A program made the position numbers and the translations under genes. Below the pieces are notes generated by a model. The model was not told the origin of the DNA, made no database searches, and saw nothing but the letters and a program-made list of their open reading frames with translations. A DNA stretch of 64,000 bases. It comes from Aquibium sp. ELW1220 (GTDB taxonomy: Bacteria; Pseudomonadota; Alphaproteobacteria; Rhizobiales; Rhizobiaceae). This document shows, piece after piece, positions 34,057 through 43,043 of the stretch (positions are counted from its first letter, which is position 1; every line of letters begins with the position of its first letter). The stretch is taken from assembly GCF_030398385.1 (NCBI RefSeq), contig NZ_JAOAOQ010000016.1, forward strand, positions 62,001 through 126,000, read 5' to 3'.

Positions 34057-35831
34057 CCCGCCACAACGCCCCCGCCTGGATCGACCTCGCGCGCCGCAGC
34101 AGAGCAGCGGCGGCACAGTTGCAGCCCGGCAACGGTGACGCCGGATCGGGAGACGAAGCGCCGGCCGTCGATGCAGCACGGCGCGGCGAGAACGACAATG
34201 CCGGCGCGTTGCCCGCCTTCGGCCTGTCGGCCGGCGGCCGTTCGGCGGCGCTCCTGCCAGGCGCACCGTCGCGCGGCCGCCGGCTCGGCACCGCGGTCGC
34301 GCTGTTCCTCTCGGCTGCGGTCCATGCCGCCGCTTTCGCGTGGCTTTCGGGCAACCTGGCCGTGGAGGGGATGGAAGCTGCCTCGGAGGGCATATCGGTC
34401 GAGATCGTGTTCGACGTGCCGGCCACGACCGCCAGCGCCGCGATCGCGGGCAATGACGGCGCCGCCGTCGCGGATGCCGAGCCGGCGGTGGCGGTCGATC
34501 AGACGGTGGCGGAGGCCGTGCAGCCGCACGAGGCCGAAGCGGCCAAGCCGACGGAGTCCGCCGGCATCGCAGCCGCGGACGAGCCTGAGACCATGGCCCT
34601 CGCCGAACCGGCTCTTGCCGAGGCCGTGCAGCCGGACGTCGCCGAACCCGCCGCGGCGGCGCCGGTGGAGGATGCTGAGACCGTCGGGCCGGACAGCGCG
34701 GAGAAGGCCGAGACCGTGGCACCGGCCGACCCCGCGGAGCCGGTCGACATGCCCGGGGCGGTCGAGCCCTCCGCCGTCGCTGCGGACGTCGTAAAATCGC
34801 CCGAGGCCGCAGGCCCGGTCGAGCCCGCCGTCGCGGAAGCGGTGCCGGACGCGCCCGCCGTCGAACCTGCCCCGTCGTCCGAAACGGCGGCAGCGCAGCC
34901 CGTCGCGCCCGAGGCCGCCGCGGATACGGCGCCGACGACGGCGGATGCCGTGGAAGCCGTCCCGTCCGAGGCGGAACCGGTCGAGGCCGGGATGGACGCC
35001 CCGGGCGTGGCCGAAACGGCAGAGGCCCAGCCCCTCGCTGCGGATGGTCCGGCCGAGGTCGCGGTCGCTCCAGCCGAACCGGTGGGCGCAGTCGACGCGG
35101 GGGCACTGCAGCCGGCGGCGCCAGCAGTCGCGGCGCCCGAGCCGGCCCGCCCGGCAGCAGCGCCGGCGGCTCCGGCCTTCGCACCGCCCGCCCCGGATGC
35201 CGCGACGGCTGACCTGCTGGCGACGCCGCCACTCGTCGAGCCCGTGCCGGACATCGCCAGCGATGTCTCCCTGCCGGAGACCATGGCGCAGGTGCCGCAA
35301 CCGCGTCCCGAGCCGCAGGCCGACGCGACGAAGCCGGCGCCGGCCAGGACCGCGCGCAAGGACGCGCAGGCGCGTGCCGTGGAGCCGGACCGCGCGAGCG
35401 CGGCCGCGCCTCCCACGCCAAGCAAGCCGGGCCGGCAGGCAAAGGCCGCGGCGGCGTCAGCCGACAAGCCGGCCGAGACCACCGCCCGCAGGCCCGCCCC
35501 TGCGGCAAGTGCCGGAAGCCAGGCCCGCGCCGCGGCGGCGCCCGGCGCGAAGGAGAAGTACGGCCGCCGGGTGCTCTCCCATGTCGAGCGCCACAAGCGC
35601 TACCCGGCGGCGGCTCGCAACGCCGGCATCACCGGCGTGACGCGGCTGTCGATCACCATCGATCGCGCCGGCGGCCTCGCCGGTGCGCGCGTCTCGTCGG
35701 GATCCGGACACGCGATCCTCGACGAGGAGGCGCTGGCGGTGGCCCGGCGCGCGGCACCCTACCCCCGCCCGCCCGAGGGCGTGGGTGGCCAAACCTTCTC
35801 CTTCGCCGTGACCCTCCGCTTCAAGCGCTGA
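34053..35831 (+). CDS. TonB-family energy transducer with exceptionally long Ala/Pro/Glu linker
   Basis: This 592-residue TonB is more than twice the usual length. A cytoplasmic N-terminal stretch of about 78 residues precedes the membrane anchor (79-99), which carries the S-x3-H signature (Ser87, His91) needed for ExbB/ExbD coupling. A linker of about 400 residues is built almost only of Ala, Pro, Glu and Val. The C-terminal TonB domain (from about 505) has YPAAARNAGITG, SSGSGHAILDEEAL and PYPRPPEG. It overlaps btuD by 4 bp, so it is probably dedicated to B12 uptake by the BtuB encoded here. No exbB/exbD is in the window. Confidence 0.9.
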   Translation: MTRHNAPAWIDLARRSRAAAAQLQPGNGDAGSGDEAPAVDAARRGENDNAGALPAFGLSAGGRSAALLPGAPSRGRRLGTAVALFLSAAVHAAAFAWLSGNLAVEGMEAASEGISVEIVFDVPATTASAAIAGNDGAAVADAEPAVAVDQTVAEAVQPHEAEAAKPTESAGIAAADEPETMALAEPALAEAVQPDVAEPAAAAPVEDAETVGPDSAEKAETVAPADPAEPVDMPGAVEPSAVAADVVKSPEAAGPVEPAVAEAVPDAPAVEPAPSSETAAAQPVAPEAAADTAPTTADAVEAVPSEAEPVEAGMDAPGVAETAEAQPLAADGPAEVAVAPAEPVGAVDAGALQPAAPAVAAPEPARPAAAPAAPAFAPPAPDAATADLLATPPLVEPVPDIASDVSLPETMAQVPQPRPEPQADATKPAPARTARKDAQARAVEPDRASAAAPPTPSKPGRQAKAAAASADKPAETTARRPAPAASAGSQARAAAAPGAKEKYGRRVLSHVERHKRYPAAARNAGITGVTRLSITIDRAGGLAGARVSSGSGHAILDEEALAVARRAAPYPRPPEGVGGQTFSFAVTLRFKR

Positions 35832-36142
35832 CCATGCGTCGCTGAGGCTCCGGGGTCCCTCGCCGGCGCCGGCCGATTCCCTTTCCGCCGCATGTCCCGC
35901 AAGGGCCGGAGCGAAACGGTCGCCGCCAGCCTGTTGCCGGGTCTGCAATACTCCGGCCCACCCAGTGGCCCGGCCCGCCCCCTGCCCCGGCCCCGCCGGC
36001 TCCGCCGCCCGCCCGATGCCCTTCTGGCCCAGCACCTTTCCACAGCAGGACCGGTGCGGGACCGTGCCCGTCCGCCGGTTGCGTCTTGACTCCTCCGCCC
36101 AATTCGTCAAACGTTTAACGAACAGGGAGGACTTGCCTGATC
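35832..36142. other. Intergenic region between the B12 operon and the TetR gene
   Basis: This 311-bp stretch holds no gene I can support. Both strands show open frames, but with the composition of antisense or non-coding high-GC DNA. It contains a GC-rich CCGGCGCCGG palindrome near 35868, which could help terminate the btu operon, and the TetR-type palindrome at 36106-36119 near its right end. Confidence 0.5.
36106..36119 (+). promoter_or_regulatory. Candidate TetR operator, near-perfect 14-bp palindrome
   Basis: GTCAAACGTTTAAC reads the same on both strands at 12 of 14 positions, with a perfect AAACGTTT core. It lies 24 bases ahead of the TetR start codon and just before the GGGAGG ribosome-binding region. 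AT-rich symmetry in otherwise very GC-rich DNA and the position fit an autoregulatory TetR operator. Confidence 0.6.
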
Positions 36143-36787
36143 ATGCTTACGCAGACGCGCACCGACAGCGACGTCAGCACCGCCATCCTGTCGGCGGGCG
36201 AGCGGGCGTTTGCCGAGTTCGGCTATGCCGGCGCCTCGATGCGCGGCATCGCGCGGGATGCGGGCGTGAACCAGGCGATGATCGCCTATTATTTCGGGTC
36301 CAAGGAAGGCCTGCTGCACGCGATCATGCGCCGCCGCTCGTCCTTCGTGAACGCCCAGCGCGACATCCGCCTCGCAGCCCTCCGGACGAAGGGGCAGCCG
36401 ACGGTCGACGACCTGATCGAGGCCTTCCTGGCGCCGCTCATCGAACTGGCCACCGATGAGGAGCAGGGCGGCTATTCCTACGTCAAGATGCTGGCGGTGT
36501 TCACCCATTCCGTCGACGAGGTCGCCAAGCGGGTGATCGCGGAGAACTTCGACGGCATCGCGCGCCGGTTCACCGACGCCTTCCGCGAGATCGAACCGCA
36601 GATGACCGAGAGCGACGCCATCCGGGCCTATCTGCTGTCGCTCGGCGCCGGCATCGCAGCCGTCGGCATCGCCGGCCGGGCCGGCCGCATGTCCGGCCAA
36701 TACGACCACCCCGACACGGCAAAGCTCCTGCGCGCCGTCGTCGCCTTTTCCAGCGCGGGTGTGAGGGCGCTGATGCACAGGGACTGA
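36143..36787 (+). CDS. TetR/AcrR family transcriptional regulator
   Basis: This 214-residue TetR-type repressor has the DNA-binding domain at residues 12-58 (ILSAGERAFAEFGYAGASMRGIARDAGVNQAMIAYYFGSKEGLL in outline). The ligand-binding domain has no recognisable specificity motif; it contains the hydrophobic LLSLGAGIAAVGIAG segment, typical of the dimer helices. It precedes the TRAP transporter genes on the same strand with a 44-bp gap, so it is probably their regulator and may be co-transcribed. A near-perfect palindrome lies just upstream. Confidence 0.9.
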   Translation: MLTQTRTDSDVSTAILSAGERAFAEFGYAGASMRGIARDAGVNQAMIAYYFGSKEGLLHAIMRRRSSFVNAQRDIRLAALRTKGQPTVDDLIEAFLAPLIELATDEEQGGYSYVKMLAVFTHSVDEVAKRVIAENFDGIARRFTDAFREIEPQMTESDAIRAYLLSLGAGIAAVGIAGRAGRMSGQYDHPDTAKLLRAVVAFSSAGVRALMHRD

Positions 36788-36831
36788 CGAAACGGTCCAT
36801 CGACAAACCGATCGAACCCAGGGAGGAAACC

Positions 36832-37899
36832 ATGTTCGACAAGACGCTTCTGAAATACGCACTCGTCGCCGCCGCACTCGCCGCATCGACGGCCGGCGTC
36901 CGCGCCGAGACCATCGACGTGACCGTCGTCGCCGGCCACCCGCCGGTGTTCCGCTGGGTCAAGCACACCAGCACGACCTTCATCTCCACCGTCAACAAGG
37001 CGCTCGAGGGTACCGGCCACGAGATCAAGTGGGACGAGCAGTATGGCGGCTCGCTGGCCAAGGTGGGTGACGAACTGGAAGCGACCGAGGAAGGCCTGGC
37101 GCAGATCGGCGTGATCTCGTCCGTCTTCGATCCGGCCAAGCTGTCGCTGCAGAACGTCAGCTACTACACGCCCTTCGTGTCGAGCGACGTCGCGCTGGTT
37201 TCCAACACGGTGAACCAGCTGCATTTCTCGAACCCGAACATGAAGGTGACGTGGGAAGAGAACGGCCTCGAATATCTCGGCGCGCCGTCCGCCATCGACG
37301 ACTACCTGCTGATGACCACCTTCCCGGTGAACTCGATCGACGACCTGAAGGGGAAGAAGATCGGCGCGCCCGGACCGGCGGTCAACTGGCTGGGCGGAAC
37401 CGGCGCGGTCGGCGTCGCGGGCAATCTCACCACCTACTACAACGAGATCAAGACCGGCGTGTATGACGGCGTCATCGTCTTCGCGACGGCTGCGCTGCCG
37501 GGCAAGCTTCACGAGGTCGCGCCCTACATCACCAAGGTCGGCTTCGGTGCCCAGTATGCCGGCTCGCTGGCGGCCAACAAGGAGTGGTTCGACGAGCAGC
37601 CGGAGGAGGTGCAGAAGGCGCTGAAAGCCGGCGGCGAGGCCTTCCGCGACGCCTATGTCGCCGACCTCGACGCCGCATCCCAGGCCGCGCTGAAGACGCT
37701 CGCCGAACAGGGGGCGACGATCACCGAGGTGGATGACGCGTTCCGCCAGAAGTGGGTCTCGGGCATGGACAACGTGGCGCAGGCCTGGGCCAAGCAGGTC
37801 GACGGCGAAGGCAAGGCCGGGACCGAGATCCTGAAGGCCTACATGGACGCCATCCGCGCCGCCGGCGGCAAGCCGGCCCGCAACTGGGACCAGGAATAG
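36832..37899 (+). CDS. TRAP transporter solute-binding protein (DctP type)
   Basis: This 355-residue periplasmic protein has a signal peptide (cut near GVRAE, residue 25) and the TRAP DctP fold. Family features include DEQYGGSLAKVGDELEA near residue 65, and the conserved FPVNSIDDLKGKKIGAPGPA segment with the region that usually contains the carboxylate-binding Arg. That exact Arg cannot be fixed by eye here, and the region reads GAPGPAVNWLGG instead of the common R(x)PG form. GGAGG precedes the ATG. It delivers a substrate, typically a carboxylate, to the DctQM permease encoded next. Confidence 0.9.
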   Translation: MFDKTLLKYALVAAALAASTAGVRAETIDVTVVAGHPPVFRWVKHTSTTFISTVNKALEGTGHEIKWDEQYGGSLAKVGDELEATEEGLAQIGVISSVFDPAKLSLQNVSYYTPFVSSDVALVSNTVNQLHFSNPNMKVTWEENGLEYLGAPSAIDDYLLMTTFPVNSIDDLKGKKIGAPGPAVNWLGGTGAVGVAGNLTTYYNEIKTGVYDGVIVFATAALPGKLHEVAPYITKVGFGAQYAGSLAANKEWFDEQPEEVQKALKAGGEAFRDAYVADLDAASQAALKTLAEQGATITEVDDAFRQKWVSGMDNVAQAWAKQVDGEGKAGTEILKAYMDAIRAAGGKPARNWDQE

Positions 37900-37944
37900 C
37901 AACCCGGCACTCCGAACGCAGGCATTCCCGAGGGGGCACAATCC

Positions 37945-38517
37945 ATGGCACATGGAGCGATGCCGGAGCCGAACACCGGCTCCGGCTGGGGCAGGCGCAT
38001 CCGCACGACGGCGGACACCATATCGAACGGACTCAACGTGATCGGCACGCTGCTGATCCTCGGGCTCGTCATCCTGGTCAATGCCGACGTGCTCGGCCGC
38101 AACCTCTTCCTCGCCCCGATCTCGGGCGTGCCGGAGATCGTCTCGATGTCGATCGTGGCGATCGTCTTCCTGCAGGTCTCGCAGGCGTTCCGCATGGGCC
38201 GCTTCACCCGCACCGACGCCCTGCTCGACGCCATCGCCCGCCGCGCGCCCCGACTGCGCGCGGCGGTCGAACTCCTCTATGTGGCCGCAGCCCTCGCCCT
38301 CGTCTGGTTCCTCCTTTCCGCCAGCTGGCCGCTCTTCGAGAAGGCCTGGGAGCGCGGCACCTATGTCGGGACCGTGGGCGACTTCACCGCGCCCGAATGG
38401 CCCGTGAAGCTGGTGATCCTCATCGGCTGCGCGGCACTCGTCATGCAGATGCTGATCGCCGGCGTGATCGCACTCGTCGGCATCTTCGCACCCCGGAACG
38501 GCGGAGACGCCCGATGA
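37945..38517 (+). CDS. TRAP transporter small permease (DctQ type)
   Basis: This 190-residue protein has four predicted membrane helices. The first lies near residues 32-55 (IGTLLILGLVILVNADVLGRN in outline) and ends in the family's DVLGRN-like signature. It forms the Q subunit that works with DctM in Na+-driven TRAP import. The stop overlaps the dctM start by 4 bp (ATGA). Its small size and low conservation are normal for DctQ. Confidence 0.9.
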   Translation: MAHGAMPEPNTGSGWGRRIRTTADTISNGLNVIGTLLILGLVILVNADVLGRNLFLAPISGVPEIVSMSIVAIVFLQVSQAFRMGRFTRTDALLDAIARRAPRLRAAVELLYVAAALALVWFLLSASWPLFEKAWERGTYVGTVGDFTAPEWPVKLVILIGCAALVMQMLIAGVIALVGIFAPRNGGDAR

Positions 38518-39827
38518 GCACCTTCGAGATCGGGCTCGCCACCCTCGGCGCCATGATCGTGCTGGTCTATGCCGGCCTGTGGGTGCCGATCGCACTCATG
38601 CTGTGCTCCTATGTCGGCGTCTGGATGATGAAGGGCTCGCCGCTGCTGGCGGGCAAGCTTCTCGCGCTCGCCGCATCGGAAACCATCTCCTCCTATTTCT
38701 TCGGCGTCGTGCCGCTGTTCGTGCTGATGGGCTTCCTGGTCTCGGTGACCGGCCTCGGCCGCGACGCCTTCGACGTCGCCAACCAGCTCTTCCGACGCCT
38801 CAAGGGCGGCCTCGGCGTCTCGACGGTCGCCGCCAACGCCATCTTCGCCGCGATCACCGGCATCTCCATCGCATCGGCCGCCGTGTTCACCCGGCTCGCC
38901 GTGCCCGAGATGGTCCGTCACGGCTACACCAAGAAATTCTCCGTCGGCGTCGTCGCCGGCTCCTCGGTGCTCGGCATGCTGATCCCGCCGAGCCTTCTGC
39001 TCATCCTCTACGGCCTGCTTACCGAACAGTCGGTCGGCGACCTCTTCCTCGCCGGCGTGCTGCCGGGCATCCTGCTCGCCGTGGTCTTTGCCGGCGGCGT
39101 CATCCTGATGGCCTATTTCTGGCCCTCCTTCATCGGCGAGAACCTGTCGGGCGACACCGAGCACGACATGTCATCCCGCGACCTTGCAGCCAAGGGACTG
39201 CCGATCGCGCTTCTGATCGCGCTGGTGCTCGGCGGCATCTATGCCGGCTTCTTCACCCCGATCGAGGCCGGCGCTGTCGGCTGCCTCGGCGCCATCATCA
39301 TCGGCCTCGCCCGGCGGGCGCTGACATGGCGGAGCTTCTGGGAGGTGCTGACCGACACGGGCCTCGTCACCGCTTCGGTGTGCTTCCTGATCATCGCCGC
39401 GCAGATGTATTCGCGCATGCTGTCGCTGTCGGGCCTGCCCAACGAGTTCGGCGCCTTCGTCGCCACCGCCGACATCGGCTTCTGGGGCGTGATCCTCGCC
39501 TATGTTCTGCTCGTCATCGTGATGGGTACGATCCTCGATTCCTCCTCGATCATGCTGATCCTGGTGCCGTTGATGCTGCCTGTGGTGGTGCCGATGGGCG
39601 TCGACCTCGTCTGGTTCGGCATCGTCACCGTCATCGCCGTCGAGATCGGGCTGCTGACGCCGCCCTTCGGCCTGTCCGTCTTCGTCATCAAGTCGACGCT
39701 GAACGACGATTCCATCTCGCTCGGCGAGATCTTTCGCGGCGCAGCCCCTTTCGCCCTGATGATGGGATTGGTGCTCGTGCTCGTCCTGATCTTCCCGTCC
39801 ATCGCCACCGGCCTTCTGGCCCGCTAG
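38514..39827 (+). CDS. TRAP transporter large permease (DctM type)
   Basis: This 437-residue protein has about 11-12 predicted helices. It carries the DctM signature regions SSYFFGVVPLFVLMGFLVS near the N-terminus, AANAIFAAITGISIASAA in the first hairpin region, GMLIPPSLLLILYG, and the mirror-image LLTPPFGLSVFVIK near the C-terminus. These form the substrate and sodium sites of the TRAP transporter core. It overlaps dctQ by 4 bp and is followed 14 bp later by the cyclase gene, linking uptake with the catabolic genes. Confidence 0.94.
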   Translation: MSTFEIGLATLGAMIVLVYAGLWVPIALMLCSYVGVWMMKGSPLLAGKLLALAASETISSYFFGVVPLFVLMGFLVSVTGLGRDAFDVANQLFRRLKGGLGVSTVAANAIFAAITGISIASAAVFTRLAVPEMVRHGYTKKFSVGVVAGSSVLGMLIPPSLLLILYGLLTEQSVGDLFLAGVLPGILLAVVFAGGVILMAYFWPSFIGENLSGDTEHDMSSRDLAAKGLPIALLIALVLGGIYAGFFTPIEAGAVGCLGAIIIGLARRALTWRSFWEVLTDTGLVTASVCFLIIAAQMYSRMLSLSGLPNEFGAFVATADIGFWGVILAYVLLVIVMGTILDSSSIMLILVPLMLPVVVPMGVDLVWFGIVTVIAVEIGLLTPPFGLSVFVIKSTLNDDSISLGEIFRGAAPFALMMGLVLVLVLIFPSIATGLLAR

Positions 39828-39841
39828 TCTAGGAGTCCGCC

Positions 39842-40618
39842 ATGCCGCGCCGCATCGTCGACCTGTCCGTCGCCCTCGAGATGGGGATCGCTTCCGACCC
39901 GCCGATGGCGCTTCCGAAGATCGACTATCTCGACCACCAGATGACGGGCGGACAGATCCTGCCCTTCTTCCCCGGCCTGACGAAGGACCAACTGCCGAAC
40001 GGCGAGGGCTGGGCGGTGGAGCAGCTCAGTGTCTCCACCCACAACGGCACGCATCTCGACGCGCCGTACCACTATGCCTCGACCATGAACAATGGCGAGC
40101 GGGCGATCACGATCGACGAGGTGCCGCTGGAATGGTGCTTCAACCCCGGCGTCAAGCTCGACTTCCGCCACATGGAGGACGGCTATGTCGCCACCGCCGC
40201 CGACGTCGAGGCCGAGCTGAAGCGCATCGGCCACGACCTGCGGCCGCTCGACATCGTGGTGGTCAACACCGCCGCCGGCGCGCGCTACAGCCAGCCCGAC
40301 TACGTGGCGCGCGGCTGCGGGATGGGACGCGAGGCGACGATCTGGCTGCTCGAGCGCGGCGTGCGCGTGACCGGCACCGACGCCTGGAGCTGGGACGCGC
40401 CCTTCGTCCACACCGCGAAGAGATTCGCCGAGACGCACGATCCGAAGATCATCTGGGAAGGCCACCGCGCCGGCATGGAGATCGGCTACTGCCACATCGA
40501 GAAGCTGGCCAACCTCGACCAGCTGCCGGCGACGGGCTACGAGATCGCCTGCTTCCCGTTCAAGATCAAGGCGGCGTCGGCGGGCTTCACCCGCGCCGTC
40601 GCGATCTTCGAGGACTAG
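39842..40618 (+). CDS. Cyclase family metal-dependent hydrolase (kynurenine formamidase-like)
   Basis: This 258-residue protein is of the cyclase/KynB superfamily, which hydrolyses amides, lactones or acyl groups with a divalent metal. The family metal motif HxGTHxDxPxH is present as HNGTHLDAPYH, and a later His is in HRAGMEIGYCHIEK. The sequence is closer to the uncharacterised long cyclase branch than to bacterial KynB (about 210 residues). It lies 14 bp after dctM and 3 bp before the FAH gene, clearly in one operon. No other kynurenine pathway gene is nearby, so tryptophan catabolism is not implied. Confidence 0.85.
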   Translation: MPRRIVDLSVALEMGIASDPPMALPKIDYLDHQMTGGQILPFFPGLTKDQLPNGEGWAVEQLSVSTHNGTHLDAPYHYASTMNNGERAITIDEVPLEWCFNPGVKLDFRHMEDGYVATAADVEAELKRIGHDLRPLDIVVVNTAAGARYSQPDYVARGCGMGREATIWLLERGVRVTGTDAWSWDAPFVHTAKRFAETHDPKIIWEGHRAGMEIGYCHIEKLANLDQLPATGYEIACFPFKIKAASAGFTRAVAIFED

Positions 40619-40621
40619 TCG

Positions 40622-41560
40622 ATGCGCCTCGCAACCGTCGTCGCCGGAGGCCGCGAATTCGTGGCGGCCGTCCAGTCGGAAGACCGGCTGCTCGACCTCG
40701 CCCATGCGGCAAGGCTGGCCGGGATGGACGGCTCCGCCTTCGCCTCCATGCAGGCGGTGATCGACGCGGGACCAGCCGGCCTCGACGCCGCGCGCAGCCT
40801 GCTGGCCGCGCCGCCCGGCGAGGCCCTGATGGCGGAAGCGTCGGTGGTTTTCCGCGCCCCCCTGCCCCGGCCGGTGCGCATGCGCGACTGCCTGGCCTTC
40901 GAGGCGCATCTGCGCAACGCCTACGACCAGGCGGAAAAGCGGATGGGCAAGCGCTTCGAGATTCCCGCCGTCTGGTACGAGCAGCCGATCTACTACAAGT
41001 GCAACCACATGGCGGTGATCGGCCATGGCCAGGATACGCTGTGGCCGTCCTACTCGTCCTTCATGGACTACGAGCTGGAGCTTGCCGTCATCATCGGCAA
41101 GGGCGGCGCGGACATCCCTGCCGAGCGGGCGATGGAGCACGTCTTCGGCTACACGATCTTCAACGACATGTCGGCGCGCGACGCCCAGCTGAAGGAAACG
41201 CCCGGCCAGCTCGGCCCCACCAAGGGCAAGGACTTCGACACCGGCAACATTCTCGGCCCCTACATCCTGACCGCCGACGAGGTGGCGCATCCGGCAGCCC
41301 TCGACATGGAGGTGCGGGTCAACGGCGAGCGCTGGGGCGGCGGCAACTCGCGCGAGATGCACCACTCATTCGCGCGGATCATCTCCTACCTGTCGACGTC
41401 GGAGACGCTCTACGCCGGCGAGGTCATCGGCTCGGGCACGGTCGGCACCGGCTGCGCGCTCGAGGTCGGCCGCCAGCTGTCGCCCGGCGACGTGATCGAA
41501 CTCACCATCGAGCGCATCGGAACGCTCAGGAACCGCATCGTGAAGCCGCAGCCCGGCTGA
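40622..41560 (+). CDS. Fumarylacetoacetate hydrolase (FAH) family protein
   Basis: This 312-residue protein has the FAH fold, whose members cleave C-C bonds of 1,3-dicarbonyls or act as decarboxylases or hydratases. The C-terminal catalytic domain shows the metal-binding DYELELAVIIGKGG (acidic E-x-E pair near residues 151-153) and the FNDMSARDAQ segment. The conserved KGKDFDTGNILGPY loop replaces the usual KSFDtf-type loop. It follows the cyclase gene by 3 bp. With a BKACE enzyme next, a keto-acid intermediate is plausible; the actual substrate is unknown. Confidence 0.88.
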   Translation: MRLATVVAGGREFVAAVQSEDRLLDLAHAARLAGMDGSAFASMQAVIDAGPAGLDAARSLLAAPPGEALMAEASVVFRAPLPRPVRMRDCLAFEAHLRNAYDQAEKRMGKRFEIPAVWYEQPIYYKCNHMAVIGHGQDTLWPSYSSFMDYELELAVIIGKGGADIPAERAMEHVFGYTIFNDMSARDAQLKETPGQLGPTKGKDFDTGNILGPYILTADEVAHPAALDMEVRVNGERWGGGNSREMHHSFARIISYLSTSETLYAGEVIGSGTVGTGCALEVGRQLSPGDVIELTIERIGTLRNRIVKPQPG

Positions 41561-41609
41561 CGGCGCCGCGCCGCGACGAAAAGACGAAGACTGAAACACG
41601 GAGGATCCC

Positions 41610-42548
41610 ATGGCCCGAAAGAACGACAAGATCATCATCACATGCGCCGTCACCGGCGGCGTTCACACGCCGACCATGTCTGACGCGCTGCCGATCACGC
41701 CCGACGAGATCGCCAAGCAGTCGATCGATGCGGCCGAGGCCGGCGCGGCGATCCTCCATCTCCACGCCCGCGACCCGGAGACCGGCAAGCCCACGCCGGA
41801 CCCGGCGGTGTTCATGCAGTTCCTGCCGCGCATCAAGCAGGCGACCGACGCGGTGGTGAACATCACCACCGGCGGCGGACTGGGCATGACCGTGCAGGAG
41901 CGGCTGGCCGCGCCGCTGAAGGCCGAGCCGGAACTCTGCTCGCTCAACATGGGCTCGATGAACTTCGCGCTGCACCCGCTGGCCGGCAAGTACAAGGAGT
42001 GGAAGCACTCCTGGGAGAAGCCGTACCTCGAGGGCACGGACGACTTCATCTTCCGCAACACCTTCCGCGACATCGCCTACATCCTGCAGCACCTCGGCGA
42101 AGGCTGCGGCACGCGCTTCGAGCACGAGTGCTACGACATCGGCCACCTCTACAACCTGGCGCATTTCGTCGACAAGGGACTGGTCAAGCCGCCCTTCCTC
42201 GTCCAGTCGATCTTCGGCATTCTCGGCGGCATCGGTGCCGACGTCGAGAACGTCGCCTTCATGAAGCAGACCGCCGACCGGCTGTTCGGCGACGACTACG
42301 TCTGGTCCGTGCTGGCGGCGGGCCGCTTCCAGATGCCCTTCATCACCCAGGCCGCCCTGCTCGGCGGCCACGTGCGCGTCGGACTGGAGGATTCGCTCTA
42401 CATCGGCCGCGGCAAGCTTGCCGGCTCGAATGCCGAGCAGGTCGCCAAGATCCGCACGATCCTCGAGGAACTCGGCCACGGCATCGCGACGCCCGCCGAG
42501 GCCCGCGACATGCTCGCCCTCAAGGGCGGCGATCGGGTGGCCTTCTGA
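41610..42548 (+). CDS. BKACE family beta-keto acid cleavage enzyme (DUF849)
   Basis: This 312-residue TIM-barrel protein belongs to the family of 3-keto-5-aminohexanoate cleavage enzyme. These enzymes condense a beta-keto acid with acetyl-CoA to release acetoacetate and a new acyl-CoA. The zinc-binding HLH is at 50-52 (ILHLHARDP), the ITTGGG segment is near residue 88, and the late HVRVGLEDS loop carries the conserved Glu. The loop reads EDS where EDN is usual. GGAGG precedes the ATG, and the stop shares a base pair with the OsmC start. The keto acid side chain cannot be predicted. Confidence 0.9.
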   Translation: MARKNDKIIITCAVTGGVHTPTMSDALPITPDEIAKQSIDAAEAGAAILHLHARDPETGKPTPDPAVFMQFLPRIKQATDAVVNITTGGGLGMTVQERLAAPLKAEPELCSLNMGSMNFALHPLAGKYKEWKHSWEKPYLEGTDDFIFRNTFRDIAYILQHLGEGCGTRFEHECYDIGHLYNLAHFVDKGLVKPPFLVQSIFGILGGIGADVENVAFMKQTADRLFGDDYVWSVLAAGRFQMPFITQAALLGGHVRVGLEDSLYIGRGKLAGSNAEQVAKIRTILEELGHGIATPAEARDMLALKGGDRVAF

Positions 42549-43042
42549 TGAGCGCCCCCATCACGGACAAGGCGATCGTGCAGTTCGACTGCACCGGACA
42601 CGCCGTCGGCAAGATGCGCAACGAACTCTCCGTCACCATGGTGCAGCCCTTCCCCGAGGGGCCGTTCGAGATGGCGACCGACGAGGGCTCCTTCCACGGC
42701 GGCGATGCCTCCGCCCCGCCGCCGCTGGCGATGTTCGTCGGCGCGCTGACCGGCTGCATCATGACCCAGATCCGCGCCTTCGCGAAACGGCTGAACGTCA
42801 AGATCGACGACCTGAAGGTCGAGACGCGGGTGCAGTGGAACTGGCAGGCGGTCGGTCGTGTCTACGAGACGGCGCCGAAGGCCTTCGAGATCGACGTGCT
42901 GATCGACAGTTCCTCGCCGGAGGACAAGGTCGTCGAGCTGATCGAGACCGCCAAGAAGGGCTGCTTCATCGAGCAGACGCTCGGCCGGCAGAACACGATC
43001 CGCCACCGGATGAAGACGGCGGACGGTTGGAAGGAGGTCTGA
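42548..43042 (+). CDS. OsmC family protein
   Basis: This 164-residue OsmC/Ohr-superfamily protein keeps both redox cysteines, Cys70 in LTGCIMTQI and Cys139 in KKGCFIEQ, as expected for thiol peroxidase-type OsmC members. It overlaps the BKACE stop by one base (TGATG), so it is co-translated in a catabolic operon rather than sitting in a stress locus. OsmC-like proteins in such operons might protect against peroxide or act on thioesters; neither can be shown here. One base separates its stop from the SMP-30 gene. Confidence 0.87.
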   Translation: MSAPITDKAIVQFDCTGHAVGKMRNELSVTMVQPFPEGPFEMATDEGSFHGGDASAPPPLAMFVGALTGCIMTQIRAFAKRLNVKIDDLKVETRVQWNWQAVGRVYETAPKAFEIDVLIDSSSPEDKVVELIETAKKGCFIEQTLGRQNTIRHRMKTADGWKEV

Positions 43043-43043
43043 G

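Noticed and set aside
32773-35508. A 911-codon minus-strand open frame rich in Pro and Arg
   Set aside because: It is antisense to btuC, btuD and tonB; its apparent repeats reflect the Ala/Pro/Glu linker of TonB.
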